A stretch of 64,000 nt of DNA from Leptasterias polaris (GCA_037783415.1 JAZGTN010000007.1:4237501-4301500), one strand, 5' to 3'. Shown: positions 30,731 to 43,245, counted from the first letter of the stretch. Notes: a model not told the origin generated them from the sequence alone. Made by a program: numbers and translations.

Positions 30731-30795
30731 GTCAGTTCGTGAAATCGAAACTTAACGTAAACTTATAGATTTTCCGTTTTCACGAACTGACAGTG
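30731..30795. repeat. Small palindromic element GTCAGTTCGTGAAA...TTTCACGAACTGAC
   Basis: Inverted ends TGTCAGTTCGTGAAATCGAA and CGTTTTCACGAACTGACA over ~65 bp; identical in copy 2 near 54885-54950. Confidence 0.7.
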
Positions 30796-32386
30796 ACACC
30801 ATCCATAAAAAGTATGTTACAATATTGCGTGTGTCGTTCGTACAAACAGAGATCAGCAATTTGTAGCAAATCATACTTTGCTTGATGAAAATACATCAAG
30901 TTTGGATCTTTTTTTGGACTATTTCAGACAACTTTTTTTCATGGTGGTGTGAAATTTGAGGCCCAATCTGCATTTGCCCCCCCCCCCCCCCCCCCCCAAT
31001 ATCAGGGCAATAGAAATCTTAACTTATTTTTAATAAAGGTTAGAGTAAAAGACACAAATGTTAAGTTATCACTCTTGTTTTAATGTTATCTATATAGGCT
31101 TGATGACAGGTGTGCCCTGCACACGCATTACTACAAATACATTAGCAAATACATGGGAAGAGAACTTATTTATAAATAAGTTCCCCCGGCCCCCTTTCAG
31201 TAAATCTTAAATAAGAAATAGTTCAAAATATGAATGCATTTTCTTGTTTCAAAGGATGAAAATGTGCTATTTATGGACATGATGTTACTTCAGGGAAGGT
31301 ATATGCTGTAAAACCATGTGATAAATCTCTTCTGTGAACGACCACTTCTTCCAAGCACAGATGTCTCACATGGCGAAACCACATAGTCATTCGTTACCAA
31401 ACCTGTAGACCTTTATCCCAGTGCGGCTATCTCATTTTTTTACCATTCCAAAGTAGGAAAATTACTCTGGTTCCTTTTTATGGTGTGTGATTTGGTATCA
31501 TCAATGTAATTGGGTATACAGGGCACCAGACAAAGATAGCCGCAGTGACATATAGGTCTATAGTCTTGTATTCTATGTTAAAAGACAAATAAGGATAGGA
31601 TTTTGGCCTTTTATACAAGTGATTTTCATGGTGGTCTCAAATTAAAAAGGGATTTAACTTGATGACATGCACTAGTAAAAGAATTCTGAAATGGTCACTC
31701 TTTTTTAATGTTAACTCTGTAGGGTGAATATTATGCATTACTGGAAATACCTTCGAAACTACGTGGCAAGTTGACTTTTAGTCAGTTTCACAAGTACTTT
31801 TTAGGTTTACTCTGTATCCCCCCTCCCCCCCCCCCCCTTTTCAATGTTGTGGCTCCCGTGCAGTCTCACTTTTGCGCGCACGGACCTGTGTACACGGGCC
31901 TCTACAACATTGGAAAGGGGGGCGGGGGGGGGGCATATAATATTTGGTTTTTGTTTAATGTCTTAGAAAAACTGATGGAAGCACGCACCCACCTACCCAC
32001 AAGGGTTTGGTGTCAGTTCTTGAACATTTTCTTTATCACTGGAGGAGGTACGTTGGTGCGCGCCGTCTGCTGGTAAATTGAATTTGTCGGTTCGTGGAAA
32101 CGAAACTCAATAACCCTTTCGGTGCAGAAGTTGCAATCCTTGTAGTAATTTTAAAAAGTAAAGCATTTGAAGCTTTGATATTCCATGAAATAATAAGCCT
32201 TGTAGAGGATGCCTTAAAAAATGTTTAAAATTTTTCAAACAATGGAGAAACTCAATAAAATTCTTAACTATAGGCCTACGAAATAAAATCTCGCCATGAT
32301 CTGAGAAAATGTGAAGACGATGAAGTGTTACGAATAGATCCAAAATAACAAATATTAATAATAATGAAACTTTTCAAATAAAGTTG
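30796..32386. other. Noncoding, poly-C run and a foldback
   Basis: A C run of ~22 lies at ~30976-30997. At 31818-31935 a C-run plus TTTTCAATGTTGT faces ACAACATTGGAAA plus a G-run, a foldback with a ~60-bp loop. Nothing coding is recognised. Confidence 0.65.
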
Positions 32387-32449
32387 TTAAAGGCACTGGA
32401 CACTATTGGTAATTACTCAAAATTATTGTTAGCATAAAAACTTATACTT

Positions 32450-35400
32450 TTTTTTTTTTTTTTTCCCGGGGATAACATTTTATTGCTCTCTGATCAACTT
32501 ACATCAACATAGAAAAGAGAATAAATGAAACTTCTTATCTTACAGTAAATAATAAGAATTAAACTGGTTACAGTAGGTTATTCACAGAGTGTTTTCATTG
32601 TACTTGATAGGGTTGAAACACATACTCGCAAATCACTCTGTAAAATATCATTGTTATGCAGACGATATGCAGACGATATTCAATTATACATTTCTTTTCA
32701 ACCAACTCAAACCGATGCCGCTAATGCAATTCAAAAACTTGAAGCTTGTATCTTTGATGTACAAAATTGGATGAGTTTATATTCTTTGAAATTGAACAAT
32801 GCCAAATCTGAGTTTATACTTTTTGGTTCCAAGGCACAATTACATAAGGTTAATGTAACATCAATGACGATGGGTGATACTATAATTCCATTGTCTAGTT
32901 CTTGTAGAAATCTCGGAGTAATATTTGATTCTAATAATGTCAAAACAAATATCTAGTGTATGTAAATCTGTTCGGTACCAGCTGCGTAATTTAGGCTTTA
33001 TTCGCAAATATTTGACTTGTTCCTCTACCCAAAGAATTGTCCACGCACTAATTTCTTCTCGTTTAGATTTTGGTAATGCCCTGGTTTATCAGTTGCCCCA
33101 GTCCCAACTCACACAATTACAAAAACTACAAAACACAGCAGCCCGCATTGTAACACTCACAAAGAAATTCACTCACATCACTCCTGTACTGCAGACACTC
33201 CATTGGCTACCAATTGATCAACGCATTAAATTTAAGATTTTGCTATTAACTTTTCACTGTATACATGGTTCTGCCCCTAGCTACAATGCTTCTTTGATAA
33301 AACAGTACAACCCTACACGACCCCTCCGATCCTCTCAGTCTGGCTTACTCTCTATCCCTCCAAGCAAAAAATCATGGGGGGACAGGGCTTTTGCACATGC
33401 GGGTCCTACACTCTGGAATAAGTTACCTCAACACATTATAAATATTACGTCCTTAGAATCTTTTAAGATTAGTCTGAAAACTTACCTCTTCCAAGTCGCA
33501 TTTCAGTAATTTCCAGTAGTTTCATTATGTGTTTTTATATATGTTTATGTACCAAAGTTGTTCATACTTATGTTCAAATGTTCATGTTTTTTGTTTTGCA
33601 TGGGAAGATTAGTTAACTGCGCCCTGAGCACCTTGAAAAAGGTGGAATTGGCGCATTAGAAGATTCCTTTATTATTATTATAATACTTTTTCCATTTCGA
33701 ATTAAATTTCTGAGAGGTTCCGTTGACAACTGACAAATATTTCTCGCAAATGTAATATCTCTTCAGGTCTTTTTTAAAAACTACGAAGCAAGGACGTTTG
33801 TCGTTCATTTTCATTTTATAAATGTGAAAACGAGCAATTAAAAGAATAAGATTCAGGCATTTGAATGTGTTACCAATAACACCGAACAACATCAACTCGT
33901 TGTCTACTACGAGACTGGCCTTGGTCTTTTCCTTGATCCAATCGAAAGTGAGTTCCAGAAAGAGGTTACATAATAACATTGGCAAAAAGGTGAATGAGGG
34001 ATTCCTCTTCAGTCTTACAAAAGGTACATACATTGGATTGTTTTTTGTTGATTTTGAAAAGAAAGGAATTTGTACCTAAAATCCTGTGTGTCAAACGGAA
34101 CTGGAACCATTTAAGCTTGGAATCAACAGTACATGTAAATGGTACACTAAATACCTGAGACCATTTTGTGAAATCATAATTAATTTGGATTTTCCTTTCC
34201 CAGTTGTCCACAAACTTCCTAACAACTGTTTTAGACTGAACAAAAATGTCATATAATCTACGAGAACCCTTTTTATCACTGAGGAGAACTTGAAAATTGA
34301 ACGGAAGTCATTATTTGGCACTAAAACATTATTAAAAGCAACCTTGATAGCTCTAACGATAGCACCAAATTCTAAAAAATTTGTCCGTACTTTAAACTTA
34401 GCCCTAAAATCGTTTAGAGAAAGAAAACCACCATTATCGTCCAGAATATCACCAACAAAGAAAACCCCAGCTGACAGCCAGTGGTGATAATGAACACATT
34501 TACCCCCAACCTTGATCAGATTGTTGTACCAAATCGTTGTTTTTTGAACGTCAGAGTGAGTGGATGGTTTATGAATTTGCGTAAATGTCTGCCAAGAGTT
34601 ACATACGTCAACCCAAAATCTATTCTGATGAAACAAATGTTTATGTACAAAAAGATATGTTGAACCACCTTCTAGGTACAGTAAACGATCAATACCAAGT
34701 ATTTGACGAGACAAAAAAGCCCAGCCAGTGCTTTCTGAAACAAGGAGTCGACGCAGCCAGGTGATTTTTAAAGCATCTATATAGGCTCTAACGTCAACCA
34801 TTCGTAAACCCCCTAGACTGTAATCTTGGATCATCTGGTTTCTAGAAACACGATCAATACCCTTCCAAATAAAATTGAAAAACATAACATTTAAATCTTT
34901 CACAATGTTGTCGGGAGGATCAGGAATGGTTAGGATAAGATACGTAAGTTTGGACAACAGAAGTGATTTTACTTCCGTCACTCTCCCCAAAACAGTGAGA
35001 TTCCGTCTAGACCACTGGGAAATAAGTTTACTTAGTTGTAAAATAACCTTATTATAATTCAACAAAACCATGGAATCCAGGTCAGTCGAGAAATTAATAC
35101 CTAGTACTTTAAATGTATCCTTGGGCCCTACCCATTTAACATTAATATTTGTACACAGTTTCTCCATAGAACCCTTCTTTGACCCTATCAATACTGCATT
35201 AGTCTTATCAATATTAACATGCAACCCTGACATATTGGCGAAGCGGTGAAGAGTGGAAAAAGCACCGTACATAGATTGTTCTGTACCATTTAGGAACAGC
35301 ACCGTGTCATCAGCAAATTGGGATATCTTAAACTCCACACCCCCTAACACAATACCCTGAACATTCTGGTTGTTACATACCATCATTGACAAGATTTCGG

Positions 35401-35880
35401 CGCATAAAAGGAACAAATACGGACTTAGCCCATCGCCTTGCCTACAGCCACGCTCAATAGGAAAAGACTCTGAAAGAAATCCATTAACCAAAACTGAAGA
35501 ATTGGCTTCTTTATAAAAAACTTGAATCCATCGTTTGATTGATGGCCCAAAATTAAAATTATCCAAAACCTTGTAGATGAAATCATGGGAAATAGAGTCA
35601 AATGCCTTCTCAAAATCAATGGAAAGCAAAATACCTGGTATATTGTTGATCTCAGACAGATTGACCAAATCATACATTGTGCGGATATTTTCGCCAATAA
35701 AACGGCCTGCCATAAAACCTTTTTGGTGATCATGAATAATGTGGGGTAAACAAGATTTCAGTCTTTCAGCTATACAGGCAGACGCAATTTTATAAGAAGT
35801 GTTTAAAAGGGTAATTGGGCGCCAGTTTTTTAAAAGCTGTCGAGGTTTGTCCCCTTTCGGTAATAAAGTTATAATACCAT
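32450..35880 (-). mobile_element. Tx1/L1-like LINE, 5'-truncated, with 15-bp target duplication
   Basis: On the minus strand the frame 34091-35713 (open beyond it to ~35880) gives RT motifs SIDFEKAFDSISHDFIYKVL, RGCRQGDGLSPYLFLLCAEI and QFADDTVLF, then the C-terminal GGLRMVDVRAYIDALKITWL. Its oligo(A) end appears as a T run at 32450. TAAAAACTTATACTT flanks both sides (32435-32449 and 35881-35895), and the empty site exists at ~56600. A frame break separates the C-terminal piece (33656-34033). No endonuclease is present. It carries an inserted L2-like fragment at 32590-33683. Confidence 0.92.
32590..33683 (+). mobile_element. L2-like LINE fragment nested in the Tx1-like LINE
   Basis: The plus strand reads RYADDIQLYISFQPTQTDAA, then QISSVCKSVRYQLRNLGFIR and LHWLPIDQRIKFKILLL: RT downstream of the catalytic site through the C-terminus, with a frameshift near 32940. 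The tail GGCGCATTAGAAGATTCC plus (TTA)n is L2-type. Comparison with 43905-43925 shows the host LINE is split between CACAGAGT and ATAATACTTTTT, with about two bases lost and no clear target duplication. Confidence 0.88.
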
Positions 35881-36479
35881 TAAAAACTTATACTTGGTAA
35901 CGAGCAATGGAGAGCTGTTGATAGTATAAAACATTGTGAGAAACGACTCCCTCTGAAGTAACGTAGTTTTTGAGAAAAAGGTAATTTCTCACTCAAATAA
36001 TAAAAGACTTCAGCGAAGCCTTTTATTATTGGCATCTGAAAGCACACAAATTTGTGCAACAAGGGTGTTTTTTCTTTCATTATTTTCTTGCAACTTCGAT
36101 GACCAATTGAGTCCAAATTTTCACAGATTTGTTATTTTATGCATAGCCTATGTTGGGATACACCAAGTGAGAATACTGGTCTTTGACAACTACCAAAGGT
36201 GTCCAGTGCCTTTAATGACAAACTCAGATGAAAAGATATAACTGTGGTAGGCCTACCTACGTCTTAAATATTATTGGCAGAGGGCTTGCAAATAGGGTGC
36301 ACGCTTAACGCAGACTCTAATACAGTCCAAATGCAGTTGAAGTACAGCTAGGGCAATCTTTCTCCAAATTGGCACCAGTCTCATCTGAGCAAAACCCCGT
36401 TTTTGTGCCGTCTCTGACCTTACAGCATTATACTTTGTTTACAGAATCGGTATGTCAGTGGTATAGATAAAACCAATTT

Positions 36480-36790
36480 GTAAAACTCTCCCAATAGAAG
36501 CAAACGAGCTGCTTAATGGTAAGCAAATTTTCGTGCTAACTGTGCAGAAAAATTTGCTGAAGCATAAGCGTATTATTTCACAGGTAAGCATGCAAATAAG
36601 GCAGCCACCTTTTGCACGTTCACAATGGATTTGCATTGTTACGTCATTCATTTTCGTGCAGTAATCACCGGAAGGTTAGCATGCATTTTCGTGTGCTTAC
36701 CGTTAGCAGCGCTAGATGAAATAAAAACTCGCATGTAAGCACAGAATCGGCCGTTAAGCAGCTCTGTGAAATTGAACCCTAAACATAACA
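36480..36790. repeat. GGGCCCAATTTCAT-family MITE relic
   Basis: Words GCTTACCGTTAGCAGCGCT, GCCGTTAAGCAGCTCTGTGA and AAATTGAACCC mark the right end; the left end is decayed. Present in copy 2 at ~57200-57510. Confidence 0.55.
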
Positions 36791-37129
36791 ACACACTTAT
36801 TTGGCAAAAATTCGCTGGAAAAATGCAAAATAAATCATCTTGGCCTATTGAAAAGGCTTGCTTATACATTAACCAATCCCCTCACAGCAGGGTTAGGTAG
36901 GTCGTACTTTGGCATTAAATTACCCCCAAAAGAACTTTGCAATTTTTATCCGAAAGCTTAACTGTTATGTAGTGATAAACATTCTGCGAAAAAATGTACG
37001 TATGTAGAAAACTTAAACTCAAAATAACTGTGGGCGGCTTTTGGAAATTTCCATTTTGGTCTGTTTGAATGTAGACTGTCTCCAAAGACAGGCACTGGTT
37101 TACAGGCCCAATGATTTTATTTGATGAAT

Positions 37130-37215
37130 AGGCCTATTCACGTAAATATTTACGTGAATATTTGCGAATGGGGGCAAAAAACGTGAATATTTACGTAAAT
37201 ATTCACGTAAATACA
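37130..37215. repeat. Palindrome of CGTAAATATTTACG words
   Basis: TTCACGTAAATATTTACGTG is repeated in inverted orientation around AATATTTGCGAATGGGGGC. Identical at ~57850-57935. Confidence 0.85.
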
Positions 37216-37455
37216 TATGTTTGATGTCCCTTCAGGGCCACCATACAATGCTCCTGTGACCTTGAGAAGCGCGATAATGATTCAAGTTAATTAAGGTAGG
37301 GTGACCCTTTTGGTAGTAAACGCAATGTTGATTTATACTTCATTATCAAGATACATGAGTCATATTACAGTTTCAATGGAATACACTGAAAAAAGTAGCA
37401 GGCTTGTATACCGGTTGAGCTTTTTACCTTTCTACGTGTAGGCCTATTGGTCAAC

Positions 37456-37720
37456 AGGGCCCAATTTCATGGCTGTGCTTAATATTTTAAGCGAATAATT
37501 GGCGCTTACGGAAGCAGAGAATTCCGCGCTTACATCAAGCGTATACACGGATTAGCAGGGAATTTTTGATTGTGCGCGTGCGTGCGTATATACTCCACAT
37601 TCCATTCGCTTACACAGCTAGTTCATAAATTCGGCGCTTCATTTGACCTACGGTAAGCTAAAAATTGTGATCGTATGCGCAGAATTCGGCGGTAAGCAGA
37701 GCCATAAAATTGGGCTACGA
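37456..37720. repeat. GGGCCCAATTTCAT-family MITE
   Basis: CAGGGCCCAATTTCATGGCT at the left; GCAGAGCCATAAAATTGGGC at the right. The copy at ~59750-60005 is a few bases shorter (a GTATACACGGA-type segment differs). Confidence 0.75.
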
Positions 37721-38256
37721 TCAAGAGGATCATGTAACTTCTCGTCTGTACGGTTTGTTTATACATTAATTGCGTGCAATGAAATAAAACTTACACCACG
37801 CAAAAACAGTATGTCGTACTGGAAACTCAAAAAGACCACATACCTGTGTAGAGAGATCTTGGCAGTGCAGGTAGTACGAGTAGCCCACCAGCGTTGTGAA
37901 TTTTTTTGAAATGCTCTTCCTTTTATTTGCTTCGGGCTGGGCTCGAGATGGGAGACACCATCTACAACAAAACATCTGGGCATATAGACGTTTGGTAAGT
38001 TATGCGCAAGCCACGTGGCAATTTTTGTGGTGCTTTGGCCAATCAGCAACCAAACAAAGTTAACTCTTTTGTGATTTTATGACTGCAGTTCAAAGCTCTT
38101 TTTAAGCCCGCCTCCTGCAACTCATAAAACGAATCTACCCTCCTATGACCACCTGGTGTTTTCCCATAATCTTTTAGTATTTTTCGTGCTTACCACCGCA
38201 ACGTCAACAACCATAAACCTCTTGCAGTTAAACATAATAGTCATTTCAACTAGAAC

Positions 38257-38475
38257 CCCCCCCCCCCTGAAAAAAAAATTTTGAAAAAAGTATATCAAAC
38301 AAACAAACAAACAAACAAGCCAACAAAACCAAACAACAAACAACAGACAAACAAAAACAAACACACAAACAACCCAACACACGAACCAACACCCCCAAAA
38401 CAAACACCCCCCAACACAGAAACAAACCGTCACCAAACAAACAAACAAACAACAAGTAAACAAACACATGAGTGT
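38257..38475 (+). repeat. C-run plus (CAAA)n low-complexity tract
   Basis: About 10 C followed by an A run and irregular CAAACAAACAAA. Long open frames on either strand are low-complexity artefacts. Same at ~60543-60770. Confidence 0.9.
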
Positions 38476-38479
38476 GTAA

Positions 38480-39258
38480 ACAACTGCAATCTGGGACCTG
38501 CTATTAATATCCTTCTTTTTGTACTCTTTTGTTAACAGCTCCCATTGATTTTGGTACACACTTTTCCAACTGGGGCCCTTCACCCAACCGGGAACCCGCC
38601 CGTTGTGCCCTTAATTGTAGCCTTTGTACCACAGTAGGCCTAGTAGCTGATAATTAGTGTAAGAGTAAAACAAAAGAAATAACCATGGAAGAATTGTCAT
38701 AACGGCAGAGAATCCATGTCTGGGCATCGTTCATGAAAGATGCTAAAAGGCTTTACATACAAGCAAGCCACATGATGATCAGAGAGAGATCATACCCTCA
38801 CCATTTATAATACAAACTACAATCATGCTCTATATAGTGCGTTAAACAAGAATACACTTGACTGATCTTTTTTCAGTGGCCATTAGTCAAGCTGCTTCAC
38901 AAGGAACTTTTAACATCTTTATTTTGGTGTTTCTTTTTTGCTGATGTGTCTCAACAACTCTGACAGCAGCGCACTTGAATGATTAGCCAATCAGAGCTCT
39001 TCTTTCATGAGCCTCCAGTGATTAACTCTGTTCATTCTCGGTTTTTCACATTATTGCTCATTAAATTTAATTATTTAACAAAAATAAAAAAATCAGCATA
39101 CTGGCGTTTAGTATTAGATAATGCCGTAAGTAGGAAACATAATTATCGCTATAATGTGCCCGACACACACTTTTTGATTACATTTATGTTGTTATGAATT
39201 TCTTCATTGTTAAAATGATGGACTTCTTGCTAGTCTACTCTATGTCATCTCGCATGTA
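38480..39258. other. Noncoding end of duplication copy 1
   Basis: No gene or repeat recognised. Colinear with ~60770-61541. Confidence 0.6.
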
Positions 39259-39448
39259 ATGCTGCAAGATCTGCGGAAAGAATAACAAGGCATATGTCGT
39301 GTAGGAATCCTACATCCTACACGACTGGTACTCTTCGTGCCACTGTGCTGAGTCAATGTAAATAATTGAGTACCATCGTACGCATGGTGACCATAGGTTG
39401 TGCGTGGTTCAATCACGTGTACACACAACAACTTAACTGCAGAATGAT

Positions 39449-39630
39449 TTTTAAGTTTAGTCCACCACCACACCAGTCCTGGCACAACTTACTTTTCTGG
39501 GCTTATAATTTGGAGGAATTCTACTACACTTTACAAATTTAACACATTTCAAGACTGCTGGATGATGCTCAAGTTTAGTCTACCCCGCACAACTACTTTT
39601 CTGGGCTTATAATTTGGAGGAATATTCTTT
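39449..39630 (+). repeat. Direct duplication of ~75 bp
   Basis: TTTTCTGGGCTTATAATTTG plus GAGGAAT occurs at ~39492 and ~39597, preceded by AAGTTTAGTC in both. Confidence 0.8.
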
Positions 39631-39717
39631 ACCACGTCTCAAAATTCGGCAAGCCCTACCATGCCAAATCTGCACATGACATAATCATAATGTTTTTATT
39701 TGCGAAAATACTCGGAC

Positions 39718-42700
39718 ATGTCGGAGGACAAGATTCCGGTGCAGACCTTCAAGGCTCAACTTCAACTTGCTCAAGCACAGCCACAGTTGCTGATTATCGT
39801 AGGACCACAGTTAGTGGAAGTCGAAGGTATTTTAAATAAATTATATTCATTAACGTTGGCCCAGCTTTAGTACAATACAAAAGTATTTATTTATTATTTT
39901 AACAGTTTAAAATTTATCATGTTTATTTCTGCATTGGCAACGTTATTGGGAGTTAGTTAAACTTTGATTGAACAATAAATGTTCACAGATTTGCACATAA
40001 CTTACAACATGGTCATGGTAGAAAACTTCCCTTGAAATATTTTTGCTTGAATTTTGAAATGCTATAGTTTTTAGGAAATGAGTAAAACAATTAAATAGTC
40101 TTTAAACTTAAAGTAAGTGAAAAGACTTATCCGATGTTTGTAAACGGTGGAAACATTATTAGTATATTTATAATGCTTTTAATGGGGTTTTTCACTGTTT
40201 TCTCTAGCCCCACTTCATTGTGGCCAAGCTGTGTTTTCTCATGACTCCGAAGACCGATTTAGCTGAAACTTTCACAGGTTTGTAATCATTATTACCCTAT
40301 TATGTATATATATATATTGGGTCACATGAAATAAAGTGTGGATACTGGTCTTTGGCATTTACCAATGTTGTACATCCCCTTAATTTAACTTAAACCGTAC
40401 CTGTAGAAATCTATTTCTAGTAAATTCTACCTCCATGCTTAAGTTAAACCACCATATGATATGATTGATATGGGAAGTAACATTGTAAATGGGTACAGTT
40501 TATTTTCAGACAAACAAATGCCCTTTTTGGGGGGGGGGGTACTTTTCTAATTTCTTCCTAAAGATTATTTTATATACATCCAATTAAATAATAAGCATTT
40601 CAAATAAATGTTTCATGAAAATTTGACGGGCCCAATTTTAAACACTAGGATTGGAAGTACAGCGCCCCAGAAACTGGGGCGCTGTACTTTTCTTTCTCGA
40701 AATTTTGACATCTGCGGTCGTACTAGCGCCCCAAGAATTTATCGTACATGTAGGTACAATAAAAATACCTAAATTTGCTATGACTTTGCAAACATCCAGC
40801 CACAAAAAATGCCTGAGAATGACAAACATACTCAACAAAGTAGCTTAAAACCGCACTCTGGCTTCTGGATATATGTCTAAGATGCAAACTCTGAAAATTT
40901 GCTGGCTGCCTTGCCTCGACAATGACGACGTGGATCACAAAACATGATCTTGAGTACAATTAAATGCCTGATGTTGCATCTTTATTCTTAGACATATCAA
41001 GAAGCCAGAAGGCGGTTTTTAAGCTATTTTGTTGTGTCTTTTGTCATTCTAAGGAATTTTTTGTAGCTGGATGTTTGCAAAATCATAGCAAATTGAAAAT
41101 CTAGGTTAATTCTCTGGGGCGATAGTTACTTGGTCCAGGGAAGTGCCTACGTACTAGGCTAGACCTCCTAGAACTATAGGTTTGATCCGCTATCGTCTCC
41201 ACGAACCTCATAGTCACAGTATGACATGTAGAAAATAATACTCAATTTGTTTTTGCCATTCACGTTTACATACCTACAGTTCTTCTTGGAAATTGGATCT
41301 TGCCAAAATTAGTATTTATTTGTTGTTTGTACTCTCATTGAGCGTTGCACTGGTTCAGAAAATCAACTCCGCAAAATTTCATTAACCAATGGTGCATGTT
41401 TGTTATACATGAACCTTTGGTTATCGTGGACCAGCATTGCGCGCAGCATACCAATTATTAACAACGGAAGCAGCCATATTTGTTTGGAAAGCGAGGATTC
41501 TGACAAACAATGAGAATTTATCAATTTGTGCAAACATATTTTGCGAAGTGGATTTTCTGGACCAGCGCAAGATCTGATTTCAAAAAAGAACTATAGGCAA
41601 CAAACGTGAAGGCAAAAAGGTTTTGAATAGGAGTTTGTACATGTCTTGAGGTTCATGGAGACGATAGCAGAACGAACCTTGTAGTTCTAGGAGAAGGCTA
41701 GACCCAGTAACTGGGGCGCTGTACTCCTTTTTTGAAATGTTGACATCTTCGGTCATAATATTTTTAGCGCCTAAGAAAAGTCTTTAGTCTAACAACACTA
41801 TCGTCAATTTGCTATGATTTTCTAAACTCCCAGCCACAAAAAATTCCCCAAATTACTTACAAAATAGCTTGAAAATCACCTACTACATTGAACATTCTCA
41901 ATTCGTCGAAGATGCAACATCAGGCATTTAATTGTACTCATGATCATGTTTTGTGCTCCAAATCAATGAATTTTAAGTGTACATCAGAGAAATTATGTCA
42001 ATAAGTCTGCCCTTCTCATTGGGCTATCACTGGTGCCCTGCCATCACTGTTGGTTCTCTGGTGTGTACATGTGTATCAGTCGTGGATGTAAATCAACAAC
42101 TGTTTAACAGCACACTGATTATACAGGTGCTGCAGCGAGTGCGCGCGTTAATTCATGAGCAACGTAACTTCTGCGGGGCGTGTGGCATGTGCACTCACTG
42201 CAGTGTGCCGTTGAACAGTCATTGATTTCAACCACCAATGATATTCACATCATTGATAGCCGATGAGAAGGGCAGACTACATCATTTCTTCGATGTAGAC
42301 TTAAAAATCATCAATTTGGAGCACACAAAATTATCGTGAATTAAATGCCTGATGTTGCATGTTTGAGGGATTGAAAATCTAGTTGGGCAATATTTGAGCT
42401 ATTTTGTTTGTCTTTTTGTCATTTGGGGGCATTTTTTGTGGCTGGGTGTATTCATTGGAAAATCATAGTAAATTAACGATGGTGTTGGGGCGCAAAAAAG
42501 GAGAACATGGCCCCAATTACTGGGTCTAGGAAGGATTTTGTGAATTACACATACCCTCCAATTACGCTATATGGCCGAACCCTCCCCCCTCCCCCTGAAT
42601 ACGATGTGGCCCTATGCGGGGGTAATGAACATGAATAACATCACCATCTTCATTCCATTGTCACATTCCAGAAGCAGAAAAACAAAACAGTTTTGTTAGA

Positions 42701-43198
42701 GGTTCACTATTAATATATAAGGATTAAGCCTATTTTTAATAAAATTAGAAATAAGGGCCTAATTTATTTCGTTTTTATTTTTTAATACAAGACATGGGCA
42801 TCCAGGATACCATATCCAGCGTTATCGGCACTTCTGCAACAAAACTACGATAAAGCGGGCAGAGGAAGGCAGAAAATAATCTGAGGAAGCCACAGGGGGG
42901 AAAACAACAAGGTAAAGAAAGTTGTTCATTCTGCAAGCAATCTACTGACTTTTTCCAAAATCATTTTAAAGTTAGACCAAACTTGTGTTTTTGTTAAAAT
43001 AGAAATCTCTTGATTTTATATTTTTAAAGCATTTAAAGTCACCTCGTACCGTCTAACTTAGTCATACAATAATATTATATTATTGGTCATTTTCCAGATG
43101 CAGTTCAGAAAAGTAGTCCAAACTACAACAAGCGGAAACAGGTCAAGGCAGTACAAGGGAAGATATTCAAGCTGTTCATACCAACCAGACTCCAATAG
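39718..43198 (+). CDS. Candidate three-exon gene with an in-frame stop, unknown
   Basis: Exon 1 39718-39826 encodes MSEDKIPVQTFKAQLQLAQA then QPQLLIIVGPQLVEVE. Exon 2 42792-42911 continues MGIQDTISSVIGTSATKLR, meets TAA at 42851-42853, then stays open: SGQRKAENNLRKPQGGKQQ. Exon 3 43098-43198 encodes AVQKSSPNYNKRKQVKAVQG and KIFKLFIPTRLQ, then TAG. Junction phases agree (1, 1). Splice sites are GTATTT/ACAAG and GTAAAG/TTTCCAG, and AATAAA follows at 43246. I do not recognise the protein. Either it ends at 56 residues or a ~109-codon gene has taken a nonsense mutation. The first donor is weak. It could be a chance assembly of signals; intron 1 holds the foldback block. Located in the unduplicated spacer. 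Confidence 0.35.
39970..40385. repeat. TTAA-type MITE, second subfamily
   Basis: Matches 5524-5875 in opposite orientation: GTTCACAGATTTGCACATAA, AAAACTTCCCTTGAAATA and end ACCAATGTTGTACATCCCC followed by TTAA. Confidence 0.7.
40640..42530. repeat. Nested foldback block
   Basis: Unit 1: ~40771-40893 inverted against ~40977-41099 (shared TTTGCAAACATCCAGC and AAGCCAGAAG). A second element with ~50-bp inverted ends lies at ~41157-41206 / 41655-41703 (CTAGACC..CCTAGAACTA..GCTATCGTCTCCA). Unit 2: ~41810-41960 inverted against ~42330-42500. Inside unit 2 another inverted pair, ~41962-42035 / 42255-42310, shares GTCTGCCCTTCTCAT. Ends carry CCAG-AACTGGGGCG words. No coding frame. Confidence 0.8.
40655..40689. 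repeat. Perfect 16-bp hairpin AAGTACAGCGCCCCAG
   Basis: Exact inverted arms around an AAA loop. It marks the left border of the foldback block. Confidence 0.9.
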
Positions 43199-43245
43199 AA
43201 ATAGTTATGTGTATGTTTGAAATTATGTTAAAGTCAAGAAGTAGA

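Larger units (their letters stand above)
32387..36215. repeat. TTAA-type MITE interrupted by a LINE
   Basis: TTAAAGGCACTGGACAC at 32387 and GTGTCCAGTGCCTTTAA ending 36215 are the inverted ends with TTAA. The uninterrupted twin is 56553-56935 (383 bp). The LINE sits at 32450-35880. Confidence 0.92.
22673..39258 (+). repeat. Segmental duplication, copy 1 (direct)
   Basis: From about 22673 the sequence is colinear with 46768-61541, with very few substitutions by eye. Differences in length come from a LINE insertion here (32450-35880) and a DNA transposon in the other copy (58026-59595). The right edge is sharp: after CTAGTCTACT...ATGTCATCTCGCATGT the copies diverge at ~39258 and ~61541. Confidence 0.95.

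Noticed and set aside
38143..38583. 146-codon Cys/Val-rich frame on the minus strand (and its twin near 60538)
   Set aside because: Translation of a (CAAA)n low-complexity tract in reverse; the plus strand gives a Lys/Thr/Gln run over the same bases.
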